Source: Aplectana chamaeleonis (taxonomy: Eukaryota > Nematoda > Chromadorea > Rhabditida > Cosmocercidae). Taken from it: 64,000 bases of DNA. Position 1 is the stretch's first letter; each line of letters starts with the position of its first letter. Location: contig JAPDOI010001339.1 in the NCBI GenBank assembly GCA_029168955.1, positions 1-64,000 of the forward strand. Reading direction: 5' to 3'. Positions 46,140 through 59,897 of the stretch are shown piece by piece. The notes below the pieces were generated by a model. It did no database searches, was not told the DNA's origin, and saw only the letters and a program-made list of their open reading frames with translations. Made by a program: the position numbers and the translations under genes.

Positions 46140-49100
46140 TTGTCCGGGAACCGTAAGCCGGGGGTTCGCGCCGCTTCGCGGCGCTCTGTCCGGAAACTGT
46201 GTGGCTATTCTGAATAAATTAAGTCTCTCACGGTCAGGAGAACCCCGGCCGAAGCGCCGCTTCGCGGCGCTTTGTCCGAGAACCGTGCGCCGGGGGTTCG
46301 CGCCACTTCGCGGCGCTCTGTCCGGAAACTGTGTGGCTATTCTGAATAAATTAAGTCTCTCACGGTCAGGAAAACCCCGGCCAAAGCGCCGCTTCGCGGC
46401 GCTTTGTCCGGGAACCGTAAGCCGGGGGTTCGCGCCGCTTCGCGGCGCTCTGTCCGGAAACTGTGTGGCTTTTCTGAACAAATTAAGTCTCTCATGGTCA
46501 GGAAAACCCCGGCCAAAGCGCCGCTTTGCGGCGCTTTGTCCGGGAACCGTAAGCCGGGGGTTCGCGCCGCTTCGCGGCGCTCTGTCCGGAAACTGTGTGG
46601 CTTTTCTGAACAAATTAAGTCTCTCACGGTCAGGAAAACCCCGGCCAAAGCGCCACTTCGCAGCGCTTTGTCCGAGAACCGTAAGCCGGGGGGTTTGAGC
46701 CGCTTCGCGGCGCTCTGTCCGGAAACTGTGTGGCTTTTCCGAATAAATTAAGTCTCTCACGGTCAGGGAAACCCCGGCCAAAGCGCCGCTTCGCGGCACT
46801 TTGTCCGGGAATCGTAAGCCGAGGGGTTCGCGCCACTTCGCGGCGCTCTGTCCGGAAACTGTGTGGCTATTCTGAATAAATTAGGTCTCTCACGGTCAGG
46901 AAAACCCCGGTCAAAGCGCCGCTTCGCGGCGCTTTGTCCGCGAACAGTAAGCCGGGGGTTCGCGCCGCTTTGCGGCGCTCTGTCCGGAAACTGTGTGGCT
47001 TTTCTGAACAAATTAAGTCTCTCACGGTCAGGAAAACCCCGGCCAACGCGCCGCTTGGCGGCACTTTGTCCGAGAACCGGAAGCCGGGGTTCGCGCCGCT
47101 TCGCGGCGCTCTGTCCGGAAACTGTGTGGCTTTTCTGAACAAATTAAGTCTCTCACGGTCAGGAAAACCCCGGCCAAAGCGCCGCTTCGCGGCGCTTTGT
47201 CCGGGAACCGTAAGCCGGGGTTCGCGCCGCTTCGCGGCGCTCTGTCCGGAAACTGTGTGGCTATTCTGAATAAATTAAGTCTCTCACGGTCAGGAAACCC
47301 CGGCCAAAGCGCCGCTTCGCGGCGCTTTGTCCGGGAACAGTAAGCCGGGGGTTCGCGCCGCTTCGCGGCGCTCTGTCCGGAAACTGTGTGGCTTTTCTGA
47401 ACAAATTAAGTCTCTCACGGTCAGGAAAACCCCGGCCAAAGCGCCGCTTCGCGGCGCTTTGTCCGGGGACCGTAAGCCGGGGGTTCGCGCCTTTTCGCGG
47501 CGCTCTGTCCGGAAACTGTGTGGCTATTCTGAATAAATTAAGTCTCTCACGGTCAGGAGAACCCCGGCCGAAGCGCCGCTTCGCGGCGCTTTGTCCGAGA
47601 ACCGTGCGCCGGGGGTTCGCGCCACTTCGCGGCGCTTTGTCCGGAAACTGTGTGGCTTTTCTGAACAAATTAAGTCTCTCACGGTCAGGAAAACCCCGGC
47701 CAAAGCGCCGCTTGGCGGCACTTTGTCCGAGAACCGTAAGCCGGGGGGTTGGCGCCGCTTCGCGGCGCTCTGTCCGGAAACTGTGTGGCTTTTCTGAACA
47801 AATTAAGTCTCTCACGGTCAGGAGAACCCCGGCCAAAGCGCCGCTTTGCGGCGCTTTGTCCGGGAACCGTAAGCCGGGGGGTTCGCGCCGCTTCGCGGCG
47901 CTCTGTCCGGGAACTGTGTGGCTTTTCTGAACAAATTAAGTATCTCACGGTCAGGAAAACCCCGGCCAAAGCGCCGCTTCGCGGCGCTTTGTCCGGGAAC
48001 CGTAAGCCGGGGGTTCGCGCCGCTTCGCGGCGCTCTGTCCGGAAACTGTGTGGCTTTTCTGAACAAATTAAGTATCTCACGGTCAGGAAACCCCGGCCAA
48101 AGCGCCGCTTCGCGGCGCTTTGTCCGAGAGCCGTGCGCCGGGGGGTTCGCGCCACTTCGCGGCGCTCCGTCCGAAAACTGTGTGGCTATTCTGAATAAAT
48201 TAAGTCTTTCACGGTCAGGAAAACCCCGGCCAAAGCGCCGCTTGGCGGCACTTTGTCCGAGAACCGTAAGCCGTAGGGTTGGCGCCGCTTCGCGACGCTC
48301 TGTCCGGAAACTGTGTGGCTATTCTGAATAAATTAAGTCTCTCACGGTCAGGGAAACCCCGGCCAAAGCGCCGCTTCGCGGCGCTTTGTCCGGGTATCGT
48401 AAGCCGAGGGGTTCGCGCCGCTTCGCGGCGCTCTGTCCGGAAACTGTGTGGCTTTTCTGAACAAATTAAGTCTCTCATGGTCAGGAAAACCCCGGCCAAA
48501 GCGCCGCTTCGCGGCGCTTTGTCCGGGAACAGTAAGCCGGGGGTTCGCGCCGCTTCGCGGCGCTCTGTCCGGAAACTGTGTGGCTTTTCTGAACAAATTA
48601 AGTCTCTCATGGTCAGGAAAACCCCGGCCAAAGCGCCGCTTTGCGACGCTTTGTCCGGGAACCGTAAGCCGGGGGGTTTGAGCCGCTTGGCGGCGCTTTG
48701 TCCGAGAACCGTGCGCCGGGGGGTCCGCGCCACTTCGCGGCGCTCTGTCCGGAAACTGTGTGGCTATTCTGAACAAATTAAGTATCTCACGGTCAGGAAA
48801 ACCCCGGCCAAAGCGCCGCTTGGCGGCGCTTTGTCCGAGAACCGTGCGCCGGGGGGTCCGCGCCACTTCGCGGCGCTCTGTCCGGAAACTGTGTGGCTAT
48901 TCTGAACAAATTAAGTATCTCACGGTCAGGAAAACCCCGGCCAAAGCGCCGCTTCGCGGCGCTTTGTCCGGGAACCGTAAGCCGGGGGTTCGCGCCACTT
49001 CGCGGCGCTCTGTCCGGAAACTGTGTGGCTATTCTGAATAAATTAAGTCTCTCACGGTCAGAGAAACCCTGGCCAAAGCGCCGCTTCGCGGCGCTTTGTC

Positions 49101-52100
49101 CGAGAACCGTGCGCCGGGGGTTCGCGCCACTTCGCGGCGCTCTGTCCGGAAACTGTGTGGCTATTCTGAATAAATTAAGTCTCTCACGGTCAGGAAAACC
49201 CCGGCCAAAGCGCCGCTTCGCGGCTCTTTGTCCGAGAACCGTAAGCCCGGGGGTTGGCGCCGCTTCGCGGCGCTCTGTCCGGAAACTGTGTGGCTTTTCT
49301 GAACAAATTAAGTCTCTCATGGTCAGGAAAACCCCGGCCAAAGCGCCGCTTTGCGGCGCTTTGTCCGGGAACCGTAAGCCGGGGGGTTTGAGCCGCTTCG
49401 CGGCGCTTTGTCCGAGAACCGTGCGCCGGGGGGTTCGCGCCGCTTCGCGGCGCTCTGTCCGGAAACTGTGTGGCTTTTCTGAATAAATTAAGTCTCTCAC
49501 GGTCAGGGAAACCCCGGCCGAAGCGCCGCTTCGCGGCGCTTTGTCCGGGTATCGTAAGCCGAGGGGTTCGCGCCGCTTCGCGGCGCTCTGTCCGGAAACT
49601 GTGTGGCTTTCCTGAACAAATTAAGTCTCTCACGGTCAGGAGAACCCCTGCAAAAGCGCCACTTCGCAGCGCTTTGTCCGGGAACAGTAAGCCGGGGGTT
49701 CGCGCCGCTTCGCGGCGCTCTGTCCGGAAACTGTGTGGCTTTCCTGAACAAATTAAGTCTCTCACGGTCAGGAAAACCCCGGCCAAAGCGCCGCTTCGCG
49801 GCGCTTTGTCCGGGAACCGTAAGCCGGGGGTTCGCGCCGCTTCGCGGCGCTCTGTCCGGAAACTGTGTGGCTTTTCTGAACAAATTAAGTCTCTCATGGT
49901 CAGGAAAACCCCGGCCAAAGCGCCGCTTCGCGGCGCTTTGTCCGAGAACCGTGAGCCGGGGGTTCGCGCCGCTTCGCGGCGCTCTGTCCGGAAACTGTGA
50001 GGCTATTCTGAATAAATTAAGTCTCTCACGGTCAGGAAAAACCCGGCCAAAGCGCCGCTTCGCGGCGCTTTGTCCGAGAACCGTGCGCCGGGGGGTTCGC
50101 GCCACTTCGCGGCGCTCTGTCCGGAAACTGTGTGGCTATTCTGAATAAATTAAGTCTCTCACGGTCAGGGAAACCCCGGCCAAAGCGCCGCTTCGCGGCA
50201 CTTTGTCCGGGAATCGTAAGCCGAGGGGTTCGCGCCGCTCCGCGGCGCTTTGTCCGGGAACTGTGTGGCTTTTCTGAACAAATTAAGTCTCTCACGGTCA
50301 GGAAAACACCGGCCGAAGCACCGCTTCGCGGCGCTTAGTCCGGGAACCGTAAATCGGGGGTTCGCGCCACTTCGCGGCGCTCTGTCCGGAAACTGTGTGG
50401 CTATTCTGAATAAATTAAGTCTCTCACGGTCAGGGAAACCCCGGCCAAAGCGCCGCTTCGCGGCGCTTTGTCCGGGAACCGTGAGCCGGGGGTTCGCGCC
50501 GCTTCGCGGCGCTCTGTCCGGAAACTGTGTGGCTTTTCTGAACAAATTAAGTCTCTCATGGTCAGGAAAACCCCGGCCAAAGCGCCGCTTTGCGACGCTT
50601 TGTCCGGGAACCGTAAGCCGGGGGGTTCGCGCCGCTTCGCGGCGCTCTGTCCGGAAACTGTGTGGCTTTTCTGAATAAATTAAGTCTCTCACGGTCAGGG
50701 AAACCCCGGCCGAAGCGCCGCTTCGCGGCGCTTTGTCCGGGTATCGTAAGCCGAGGGGTTCGCGCCGCTTCGCGGCGCTTTGTCCGGGAACAGTAAGCCG
50801 GGGGTTCGCGCCGCTTCGCGGCGCTCTGTCCGGAAACTGTGTGGCTTTTCTGAACAAATTAAGTCTCTCACGGTCAGGAAAACCCCGGCCAAAGCGCCGC
50901 TTTGCGGCGCTTTGTCCGGGAACCGTAAGCCGGGGGGTTTGAGCCGCTTCGCGGCGCTTTGTCCGAGAACCGTGCGCCGGGGGGTTCGCGCCACTTCGCG
51001 GCGCTCTGTCCGGAAACTGTGTGGCTATTCTGAACAAATTAAGTATCTCACGGTCAGGAAAACCCCGGCCAAAGCGCCGCTTCGCGGCGCTTTGTCCGGG
51101 AACCGTAAGCCGGGGGTTCGCGCCGCTTCGCGGCGCTCTGTCCGGAAACTGTGTGGCTTTTCTGAACAAATTAAGTCTCTCACGGTCAGGAAAACCCCGG
51201 CCAAAGCGCCGCTTTGCGGCGCTTTGTCCGGGAACCGTAAGCCGGGGGTTTGAGCCGCTTCGCGGCGCTTTGTCCGAGAACCGTGCGCCGGGGGGTCCGC
51301 GCCACTTCGCGGCGCTCTGTCCGGAAACTGTGTGGCTTTTCTGAACAAATTAAGTCTCTCATGGTCAGGAAAACCCCGGCCAAAGCGCCGCTTTGCGGCG
51401 CTTTGTCCGGGAACCGTAAGCCGGGGGTTCGCGCCGCTTCGCGGCGCTCTGTCCGGAAACTGTGTGGCTTTTCTGAACAAATTAAGTCTCTCACGGTCAG
51501 GAAAACCCCGGCCGAAGCGCCGCTTCGCGGCGCTTTGTCCGGGTATCGTAAGCCGAGGGGTTCGCGCCGCTTCGCGGCGCTTTGTCCGGAAACTGTGTGG
51601 CTATTCTGAACAAATTAAGTATCTCACGGTCAGGAAAACCCCGGCCAAAGCGCCGCTTCGCGGCGCTTTGTCCGGGAACCGTAAACCGGGGTTAACGCCG
51701 CTTCGCGGCGCTCTGTCCGGAAACTGTGTGGCTATTCTGAACAAATTAAGTATCTCACGGTCAGGAAAACCCCGGCCAAAGCGCCGCTTCGCGGCGCTTT
51801 GTCCGGGAACCGTAAGCCGGGGGTTAACGCCGCTTCGCGGCGCTTTGTCCGAGAACCGTAAGCCCGGGGGTTGGCGCCGCTTCGCGACGCTCTGTCCGGG
51901 AACTGTGTGGCTTTTCTGAACAAATTGAGTATCTCACGGTCAGGAAAACCCCGGCCGAAGCGCCGCTTCGCCGCGCTTTGTCCGGGTATCGTAAGCCGAG
52001 GGGTTCGCGCCGCTTCGCGGCGCTTTGTCCGGAAACTGTGTGGCTTTTCTGAACAAATTAAGTCTCTCACGGTCAGGAAAACCCCGGCCAAAGCGCCGCT

Positions 52101-53456
52101 TGGCGGCACTTTGTCCGAGAACCGTAAGCCGGGGGGTTGGCGCCGCTTCGCGGCGCTCTGTCCGGAAACTGTGTGGCTTTTCTGAACAAATTAAGTCTCT
52201 CACGGTCAGGAAAACCCCGGCCAAAGCGCCGCTTCGCGGCGCTTTGTCCGAGAACCGTGCGCCGGGGGGTTCGCGCCACTTCGCGGCGCTCTGTCCGGAA
52301 ACTGTGTGGCTATTCTGAATAAATTAAGTCTCTCACGGTCAGGAGAACCCCGGCCAAAGCGCCGCTTCGCGGCGCTTTGTCCGGGAACCGTAAGCCGGGG
52401 GTTCGCGCCGCTTCGCGGCGCTCTGTCCGGAAACTGTGTGGCTTTTCTGAACAAATTAAGTCTCTCACGGTCAGGAGAACCCCGGCCAAAGCGCCGCTTC
52501 GCGGCGCTTTGTCCGAGAACCGTGCGCCGGGGGGTTCGCGCCACTTCGCGGCGCTCTGTCCGGAAACTGTGTGGCTATTCTGAATAAATTAAGTCTCTCA
52601 CGGTCAGGAAAACCCCGGCCAAAGCGCCGCTTCGCGGCGCTTTGTCCGGGAACCGTAAGCCGGGGGTTTGAGCCGCTTCGCGGCGCTTTGTCCGAGAACC
52701 GTGCGCCGGGGGTTCGCGCCGCTTCGCGGCGCTCTGTCCGGAAACTGTGTGGCTATTCTGAATAAATTAAGTCTCTCACGGTCAGGGAAACCCCGGCCAA
52801 AGCGCCGCTTCGCGGCACTTTGTCCGGGAATCGTAAGCCGAGGGGTTCGCGCCGCTTCGCGGCGCTCTGTCCGGAAACTGTGTGGCTTTTCTGAACAAAT
52901 TAAGTCTCTCACGGTCAGGAAAACTCCGGCCAAAGCGCCGCTTCGCGGCGCTTTGTCCGGGAACCGTGAGCCGGAGGGTCCGCGCCGCTTCGCGGGGCTC
53001 TGTCCGAAAACTGTGTGGCTTTTCTGAATAAATTAAGTCTCTCACGGTCAGGAAAACCCCGGCCAAAGCGCCGCTTCGCGGCGCTTTGTCCGGGAACCGT
53101 AAGCCGAGGGGTTCGCGCCACTTCGCGGCGCTCTGTCCGGAAACTGTGTGGCTATTCTGAATAAATTAAGTCTCTCACGGTCAGGAAAACCCGGCCAAAG
53201 CGCCGCTTTGCGGCGCTTTGTCCGGGAACCGTAAGCCGGGGGGTTCGCGCCACTTCGCGGCGCTCTGTCCGGAAACTGTGTGGCTTTTCTGAATGAACTA
53301 AGTCTCTCACGGTCAGGAAAACCCCGGCCAAAGCGCCACTTCGCGGCGCTTTGTCCGGGAACCGTGAGCCGGAGGGTTCGCGGCGCTTTGCGGCGCTCTG
53401 TCCGGAAACTGTGTGGCTTTTCTGAACAAATTAAGTCTCTCACGGTCAGGGAAACC

Positions 53457-53496
53457 CCGGCCAAAGCGTCCGGGAACTTTGTCCGGGAACCGTAAG
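53457..53496 (+). repeat. Dyad A replaced by a copied downstream segment, copy 3
   Basis: Same junctions and the same gtaagcatggggg as at 44,161, 9,296 bp away. The preceding linker is aacaaatt rather than aataaatt, so the shared block is short. Confidence 0.82.
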
Positions 53497-54427
53497 CATG
53501 GGGGTTTGCGCCGCTTCGCGGCGCTTTGTCCGGGAACCGTGAGCCGGAGGGTTCGCGGCGCTTTGCGGCGCTCTGTCCGGAAACTGTGTGGCTTTTCTGA
53601 ATAAATTAAGTCTCTCACGGTCAGGGAAACCCCGGCCAAAGCGCCACTTCGCAGCGCTTTGTCCGAGAACCGTAAGCCGAGGGGTTCGCGCCACTTCGCG
53701 GCGCTCTGTCCGGAAACTGTGTGGCTATTCTGAATAAATTAAGTCTCTCACGGTCAGGGAGACCCCGGCCAAAGCGCCGCTTCGCGGCGCTTTGTCCGGG
53801 AACCGTGAGCCGGAGGGTCCGCGCCGCTTCGCGGGGCTCTGTCCGAAAACTGTGTGGCTTTTCTGAATAAATTAAGTCTCTCACGGTCAGGAAAACCCCG
53901 GCCAAAGCGCCGCTTCGCGGCGCTTTGTCCGGGAACCGTAAGCCGAGGGGTTCGCGCCACTTCGCGGCGCTCTGTCCGGAAACTGTGTGGCTTTTCTGAA
54001 GAAAGTAAGTCTCTCACGGTGAGGAAAACCCCGGCCGAAGCGCCGCTTCGCGGCGCTTTGTCCGGGAACAGTAAGCCGGGGGTTCGCGCCGCTTCGCGGC
54101 GCTCTGTCCGGAAACTGTGTGGCTATTCTGAATAAATTAAGTCTCTCACGGTCAGGAGAACCCCGGCCGAAGCGCCGCTTCGCGGCGCTTTGTCCGGCAA
54201 CCGTAAGGCGAGGGGTTCGCGCCGCTTCGCGGCGCTCCGTCCGGAAACTGTGTGGCTATTCTGAACAAATTAAGTATCTCACGGTCAGGAGAACCCTACC
54301 GAAGCGCCGCTTTGCGGCGCTTTGTCCGGGAACCGTAAGCCGGGGGGTTCGCGCCTTTTCGCGGCGCTCTGTCCGGGAACTGTGTGGCTTTTCTGAACAA
54401 ATTAAGTCTCTCACGGTCAGAAAAACC

Positions 54428-54536
54428 CCGGCCAAAGCGCCGCTTTGTCCGAGAACCGCGCGCCACTTCGCGGCGCTCTGTCCGGAAACTGTGTGGCTAT
54501 TCTGAATAAATTAAGTCTCTCACGGTCAGGAGAACC
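54428..54536 (+). repeat. 109-bp unit with both modules shortened
   Basis: Dyad A collapses to aaagcgccgctttgtccgag (10 bp lost). The A-to-B spacer collapses to gaaccgcgcgccacttcg. The result is one weak dyad and a 109-bp unit. Confidence 0.83.
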
Positions 54537-57459
54537 CCGGCAAAAGCGCCGCTTGGCGGCGCTTTGTCCGAGAACCGTGCGCCGGGGGTTCGCGCCACTT
54601 CGCGGCGCTCTGTCCGGAAACTGTGTGGCTATTCTGAATAAATTAAGTCTCTCACGGTCAGGGAAACCCCGGCCAAAGCGCCGCTTCGCGGCACTTTGTC
54701 CGGGAATCGTAAGCCGGGGGTTTTCGCCGCTTCGCGGCGCTCTGTCCGCAAACTGTGTGGCTATTCTGAACAAATTAAATATCTCACGGTCAGGAAAACC
54801 CCGGCCAAAGCGTTGCTTCGCGGCGCTTTGTCCGGGAACAGTAAGCCGGGGGTTCGCGCCGCTTCGCGGCGCTCTGTCCGGAAACTGTGTGGCTTTTCTG
54901 AACAAATTAAGTCTCTCATGGTCAGGAAAACCCCGGCCAAAGCGCCGCTTTGCGACGCTTTGTCCGGGAACCGTAAGCCCGGGGGTTGGCGCCGCTTCGC
55001 GACGCTCTGTCCGGAAACTGTGTGGGGTTTCTGAACAAATTAAGTCTCTCATGGTCAGGAGAACCCCGGCAAAAGCGCCGCTTCGCGGCGCTTTGTCCGG
55101 GAACAGTAAGCCGGGGGTTCGCGCCACTTCGCGGCGCTCTGTCCGGAAACTGTGTGGCTATTCTGAATAAATTAAGTCTCTCACGGTCAGGAGAACCCCG
55201 GCAAAAGCGCCGCTTGGCGGCGCTTTGTCCGAGAACCGTAAGCCGAGGGGTTCGCGCCGCTTCGCGGCGCTCCGTCCGGAAACTGTGTGGCTTTTCTGAA
55301 CAAATTAAGTCTCTCACGGTCAGGAAAACCCCGGCCAAAGCGCCGCTTGGCGGCGCTTTGTCCGAGAACCGTGCGCCGGGGGTTCGCGCCACTTCGCGGC
55401 GCTCTGTCCGGAAACTGTGTGGCTATTCTGAATAAATTAAGTCTCTCACGGTCAGGAAAACCCCGGCCAAAGCGCCGCTTCGCGGCGCTTTGTCCGGGAA
55501 CCGTAAGCCGGGGGGTTTGAGCCGCTTCGCGGCGCTTTGTCCGAGAACCGTGCGCCGGGGGGTTCGCGCCGCTTCGCGGCGCTCTGTCCGGAAACTGTGT
55601 GGCTTTTCTGAACAAATTAAGTCTCTCACGGTCAGGAAAACCCCGGCCAAAGCGCCGCTTCGCGGCGCTTTGTCCGGGAACCGTAAGCCGGGGGGTTCGC
55701 GCCGCTTCGCGGCGCTCTGTCCGGAAACTGTGTGGCTATTCTGAATAAATTAAGTCTCTCACGGTCAGGAAAACCCCGGCCAAAGCGCCGCTTCGCGGCG
55801 CTTTGTCCGGGAACCGTAAGCCGGGGGTTAACGCCGCTTCGCGGCGCTTTGTCCGAGAACCGTGCGCCGGGGGTTCGCGCCACTTCGCGGCGCTCTGTCC
55901 GGAAACTGTGTGGCTATTCTGAATAAATTAAGTCTCTCACGGTCAGGAAAACCCCGGCCAAAGCGCCGCTTCGCGGCGCTTTGTCCGGGAACCGTAAGCC
56001 GGGGGGTTCGCGCCGCTTCGCGGCGCTCTGTCCGGAAACTGTGTGGCTATTCTGAATAAATTAAGTCTCTCACGGTCAGGGAAACCCCGGCCAAAGCGCC
56101 GCTTCGCGGCACTTTGTCCGGGAATCGTAAGCCGAGGGGTTCGCGCCGCTCCGCGGCGCTTTGTCCGGGAACCGTGAGCCGGGGGTTCGCGCCGCTTCGC
56201 GGCGCTCTGTCCGGAAACTGTGTGGCTTTTCTGAACAAATTAAGTCTCTCATGGTCAGGAAAACCCCGGCCAAAGCGCCGCTTTGCGGCGCTTTGTCCGG
56301 GAACAGTAAGCCGGGGGTTCGCGCCGCTTCGCGGCGCTCTGTCCGGAAACTGTGTGGCTTTTCTGAATAAATTAAGTCTCTCACGGTCAGGGAAACCCCG
56401 GCCGAAGCGCCGCTTCGCGGCGCTTTGTCCGGGAACCGTAAGCCGAGGGGTTCGCGCCGCTTCGCGGCGCTCCGTCCGGAAACTGTGTGGCTTTTCTGAA
56501 CAAATTAAGTCTCTCACGGTCAGGAAAACCCCGGCCAAAGCGCCGCTTCGCGGCGCTTTGTCCGAGAACCGTAAGCCCGGGGGTTGGCGCCGCTTCGCGG
56601 CGCTCTGTCCAGAAACTGTGTGGCTATTCTGAATAAATTAAGTCTCTCACGGTCAGGGAAACCCCGGCCGAAGCGCCGCTTCGCGGCGCTTTGTCCGGGT
56701 ATCGTAAGCCGAGGGGTTCGCGCCGCTTCGCGGCGCTTTGTCCGGAAACTGTGTGGCTATTCTGAATAAATTAAGTCTCTCACGGTCAGGAGAACCCCGG
56801 CCAAAGCGCCGCTTCGCGGCGCTTTGTCCGGGAACAGTAAGCCGGGGGTTCGCGCCGCTTCGCGGCGCTCTGTCCGGAAACTGTGTGGCTTTTCTGAACA
56901 AATTAAGTCTCTCATGGTCAGGAAAACCCCGGCCAAAGCGCCGCTTTGCGACGCTTTGTCCGGGAACCGTAAGCCGGGGGGTTCGCGCCGCTTCGCGGCG
57001 CTCTGTCCGGAAACTGTGTGGCTTTTCTGAACAAATTAAGTCTCTCACGGTCAGGAAAACCCCGGCCAAACGCCGCTTCGCGACGCTCTGTCCGGGAACC
57101 ATAAGTCGGAAGGTTCGCTCCGCTTCGCGGCGCTCTATCCGGAAACTGTGTGGCTTTTCTGAACAAATTAAGTCTCTCACGGTCAGGAAAACCCCGGCCA
57201 AAGCGCCGCTTCGCGGCGCTTTGTCCGGGAACCGTAAGCCGGGGGGTTCGCGCCGCTTCGCGGCGCTCTGTCCGGAAACTGTGTGGCTTTTCTGAACAAA
57301 TTAAGTCTCTCACGGTCAGGAAAACCCCGGCCAAAGCGCCGCTTTGCGGCGCTTTGTCCGGGAACCGTAAGCCGGGGGGTTCGCGCCGCTTCGCGGCGCT
57401 CTGTCCGGGAACTGTGTGGCTTTTCTGAACAAATTAAGTATCTCACGGTCAGGAAAACC

Positions 57460-57545
57460 CCGGCCAAAGCGCCGCTTCGCGGCGCTCTGTCCGGAAACTG
57501 TGTGGCTTTTCTGAACAAATTAAGTCTCTCACGGTCAGGAAAACC
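57460..57545 (+). repeat. 86-bp unit with one hybrid A/B module, copy 2
   Basis: Same hybrid module and same exact 86-bp length as at 42,967, 14,493 bp away. Both copies follow a unit with gtccgggaactgtg and a ttaagtatctcacgg linker, so they may be one event that was later copied. Confidence 0.9.
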
Positions 57546-59830
57546 CCGGCCAAAGCGCCGCTTCGCGGCGCTTTGTCCGGGAACCGTAAGCCGGGGGTTC
57601 GCGCCACTTCGCGGCGCTCTGTCCGGAAACTGTGTGGCTATTCTGAATAAATTAAGTCTCTCACGGTCAGGAAAACCCCGGCCAAAGCGCCGCTTCGCGG
57701 CGCTTTGTCCGAGAACCGTGCGCCGGGGGGTTCGCGCCACTTCGCGGCGCTCTGTCCGGAAACTGTGTGGCTATTCTGAATAAATTAAGTCTCTCACGGT
57801 CAGGAGAACCCCGGCCGAAGCGCCGCTTCGCGGCGCTTTGTCCGGCAACCGTAAGCCGAGGGGTTCGCGCCGCTTCGCGGCGCTCCGTCCGGAAACTGTG
57901 TGGCTTTTCTGAACAAATTAAGTCTCTCACGGTCAGGAAAACCCCGGCCAAAGCGCCGCTTCGCGGCGCTTTGTCCGGGAACCGTAAGCCGGGGGGTTCG
58001 CGCCGCTTCGCGGCGCTCTGTCCGGAAACTGTGTGGCTTTTCTGAACAAATTAAGTCTCTCACGGTCAGGAAAACCCCGGCCAAAGCGCCGCTTGGCGGC
58101 ACTTTGTCCGAGAACCGTAAGCCGGGGGGTTGGCGCCGCTTCGCGGCGCTCTGTCCGGAAACTGTGTGGCTATTCTGAATAAATTAAGTCTCTCACGGTC
58201 AGGAGAACCCCGGCCAAAGCGCCGCTTCGCGGCGCTTTGTCCGAGAACCGTGCGCCGGGGGGTTTGAGCCGCTTCGCGGCGCTCTGTCCGGAAACTGTGT
58301 GGCTTTTCTGAACAAATTAAGTCTCTCACGGTCAGGAAAACCCCGGCCAAAGCGCCGCTTCGCGGCGCTTTGTCCGGGAACCGTAAGCCGGGGGTTAACG
58401 CCGCTTCGCGGCGCTTTGTCCGAGAACCGTGCGCCGGGGGTTCGCGCCACTTCGCGGCGCTCTGTCCGGAAACTGTGTGGCTATTCTGAATAAATTAAGT
58501 CTCTCACGGTCAGGAGAACCCCGGCCGAAGCGCCGCTTCGCGGCGCTTTGTCCGAGAACCGTGCGCCGGGGGTTCGCGCCACTTCGCGGCGCTCTGTCCG
58601 GAAACTGTGTGGCTTTTCTGAACAAATTAAGTCTCTCACGGTCAGGAAAACCCCGGCCAAAGCGCCGCTTCGCGGCGCTTTGTCCGGGAACCGTAAGCCG
58701 GGGGTTAACGCCGCTTCGCGGCGCTTTGTCCGGAAACTGTGTGGCTATTCTGAATAAATTAAGTCTCTCACGGTCAGGAAAACCCCGGCCAAAGCGCCGC
58801 TTGGCGGCACTTTGTCCGAGAACTGTAAGCCGGGGGGTTGGCGCCGCTTCGCGACGCTCTGTCCGGAAACTGTGTGGCTATTCTGAATAAATTAAGTCTC
58901 TCACGGTCAGGAGCTTTCCGGCCGAAGCGCCGCTTCGCGGCGCTTTTTCCGGGAAACGTAAGCCGGGGGGTTCGCGCCGCTTCGCGGCGCTCTGTCCGGG
59001 AACTGTGTGGCTTTTCTGAACAAATTAAGTATCTCACGGTCAGGAAAACCCCGACCAAAGCGCCGCTTCGCGGCGCTTTGCCCGGGAACCGTAAGCCGGG
59101 GTTCGCGCCGCTTCGCGGCGCTCTGTCCGGAAACTGTGTGGCTTTTCTGAACAAATTAGGTCTCTCACGGTCAGGAAAACCCCGACCGAAGCGCCGCTTC
59201 GCGGCGCTTTGTCCGGGAACCGTAAGCCGGGGGTTCGCGCCGCTTCGCGGCGCTCTGTCCGGAAACTGTGTGGCTTTTCTGAACAAACTAAGTCTCTCAC
59301 GGTCAGGAAAACCCCGGCCAAAGCGCCACTTCGCGGCGCTTTGTCCGAGAACCGTGCGCCAGGGGGTTCGCGCCGCTTCGCGGCGCTTTGTCCGGAAACT
59401 TTGTGGCTTTTCTGAACAAATTAAGTCTCTCACGGTCAGGAAAACCCGACCAAAGCGCCGCTTCGCGGCGCTTTGTCCGGGAACAGTAAGCCGGGGGTTC
59501 GCGCCGCTTCGCGGCGCTCTGTCCGGAAACTGTGTGGCTTTCCTGAACAAATCAAGTCTCTCACGGTCAGGAGAACCCCGGCAAAAGCGCCGCTTGGCGG
59601 CGCTTCGTCCGAGAACCGTGCGCCGGGGGTTCGCGCCACTTCGCGGCGCTCTGTCCGGAAACTGTGTGGCTTTTCTGAACAAATTAAGTCTCTCATGATC
59701 AGGAAAACCCCGGCCAAAGCGCCGCTTCGCGGCGCTTTGTCCGGGAACCGTGCGCCGGGGGTTCGCGCCGCTTCGCGGCGCTCTGTCCGGAAACTGTGTG
59801 GCTTTTCTGAACAAATTAAGTCTCTCACGG

Positions 59831-59897
59831 TCAGGAAAGCGCCCTTCGCGGCGCTTTGTCCAAACCGGCGCCGCTTCGCGGCGCTCTGTCCGGAAAC
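59831..59897 (+). repeat. Irregular shortened unit
   Basis: tcaggaaagcgcccttcgcg is followed by gcgctttgtccaaaccgg and then a normal dyad B (cgccgcttcgcggcgctc). The junction word ccggccaaag and most of the A-to-B spacer are missing. Confidence 0.78.
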
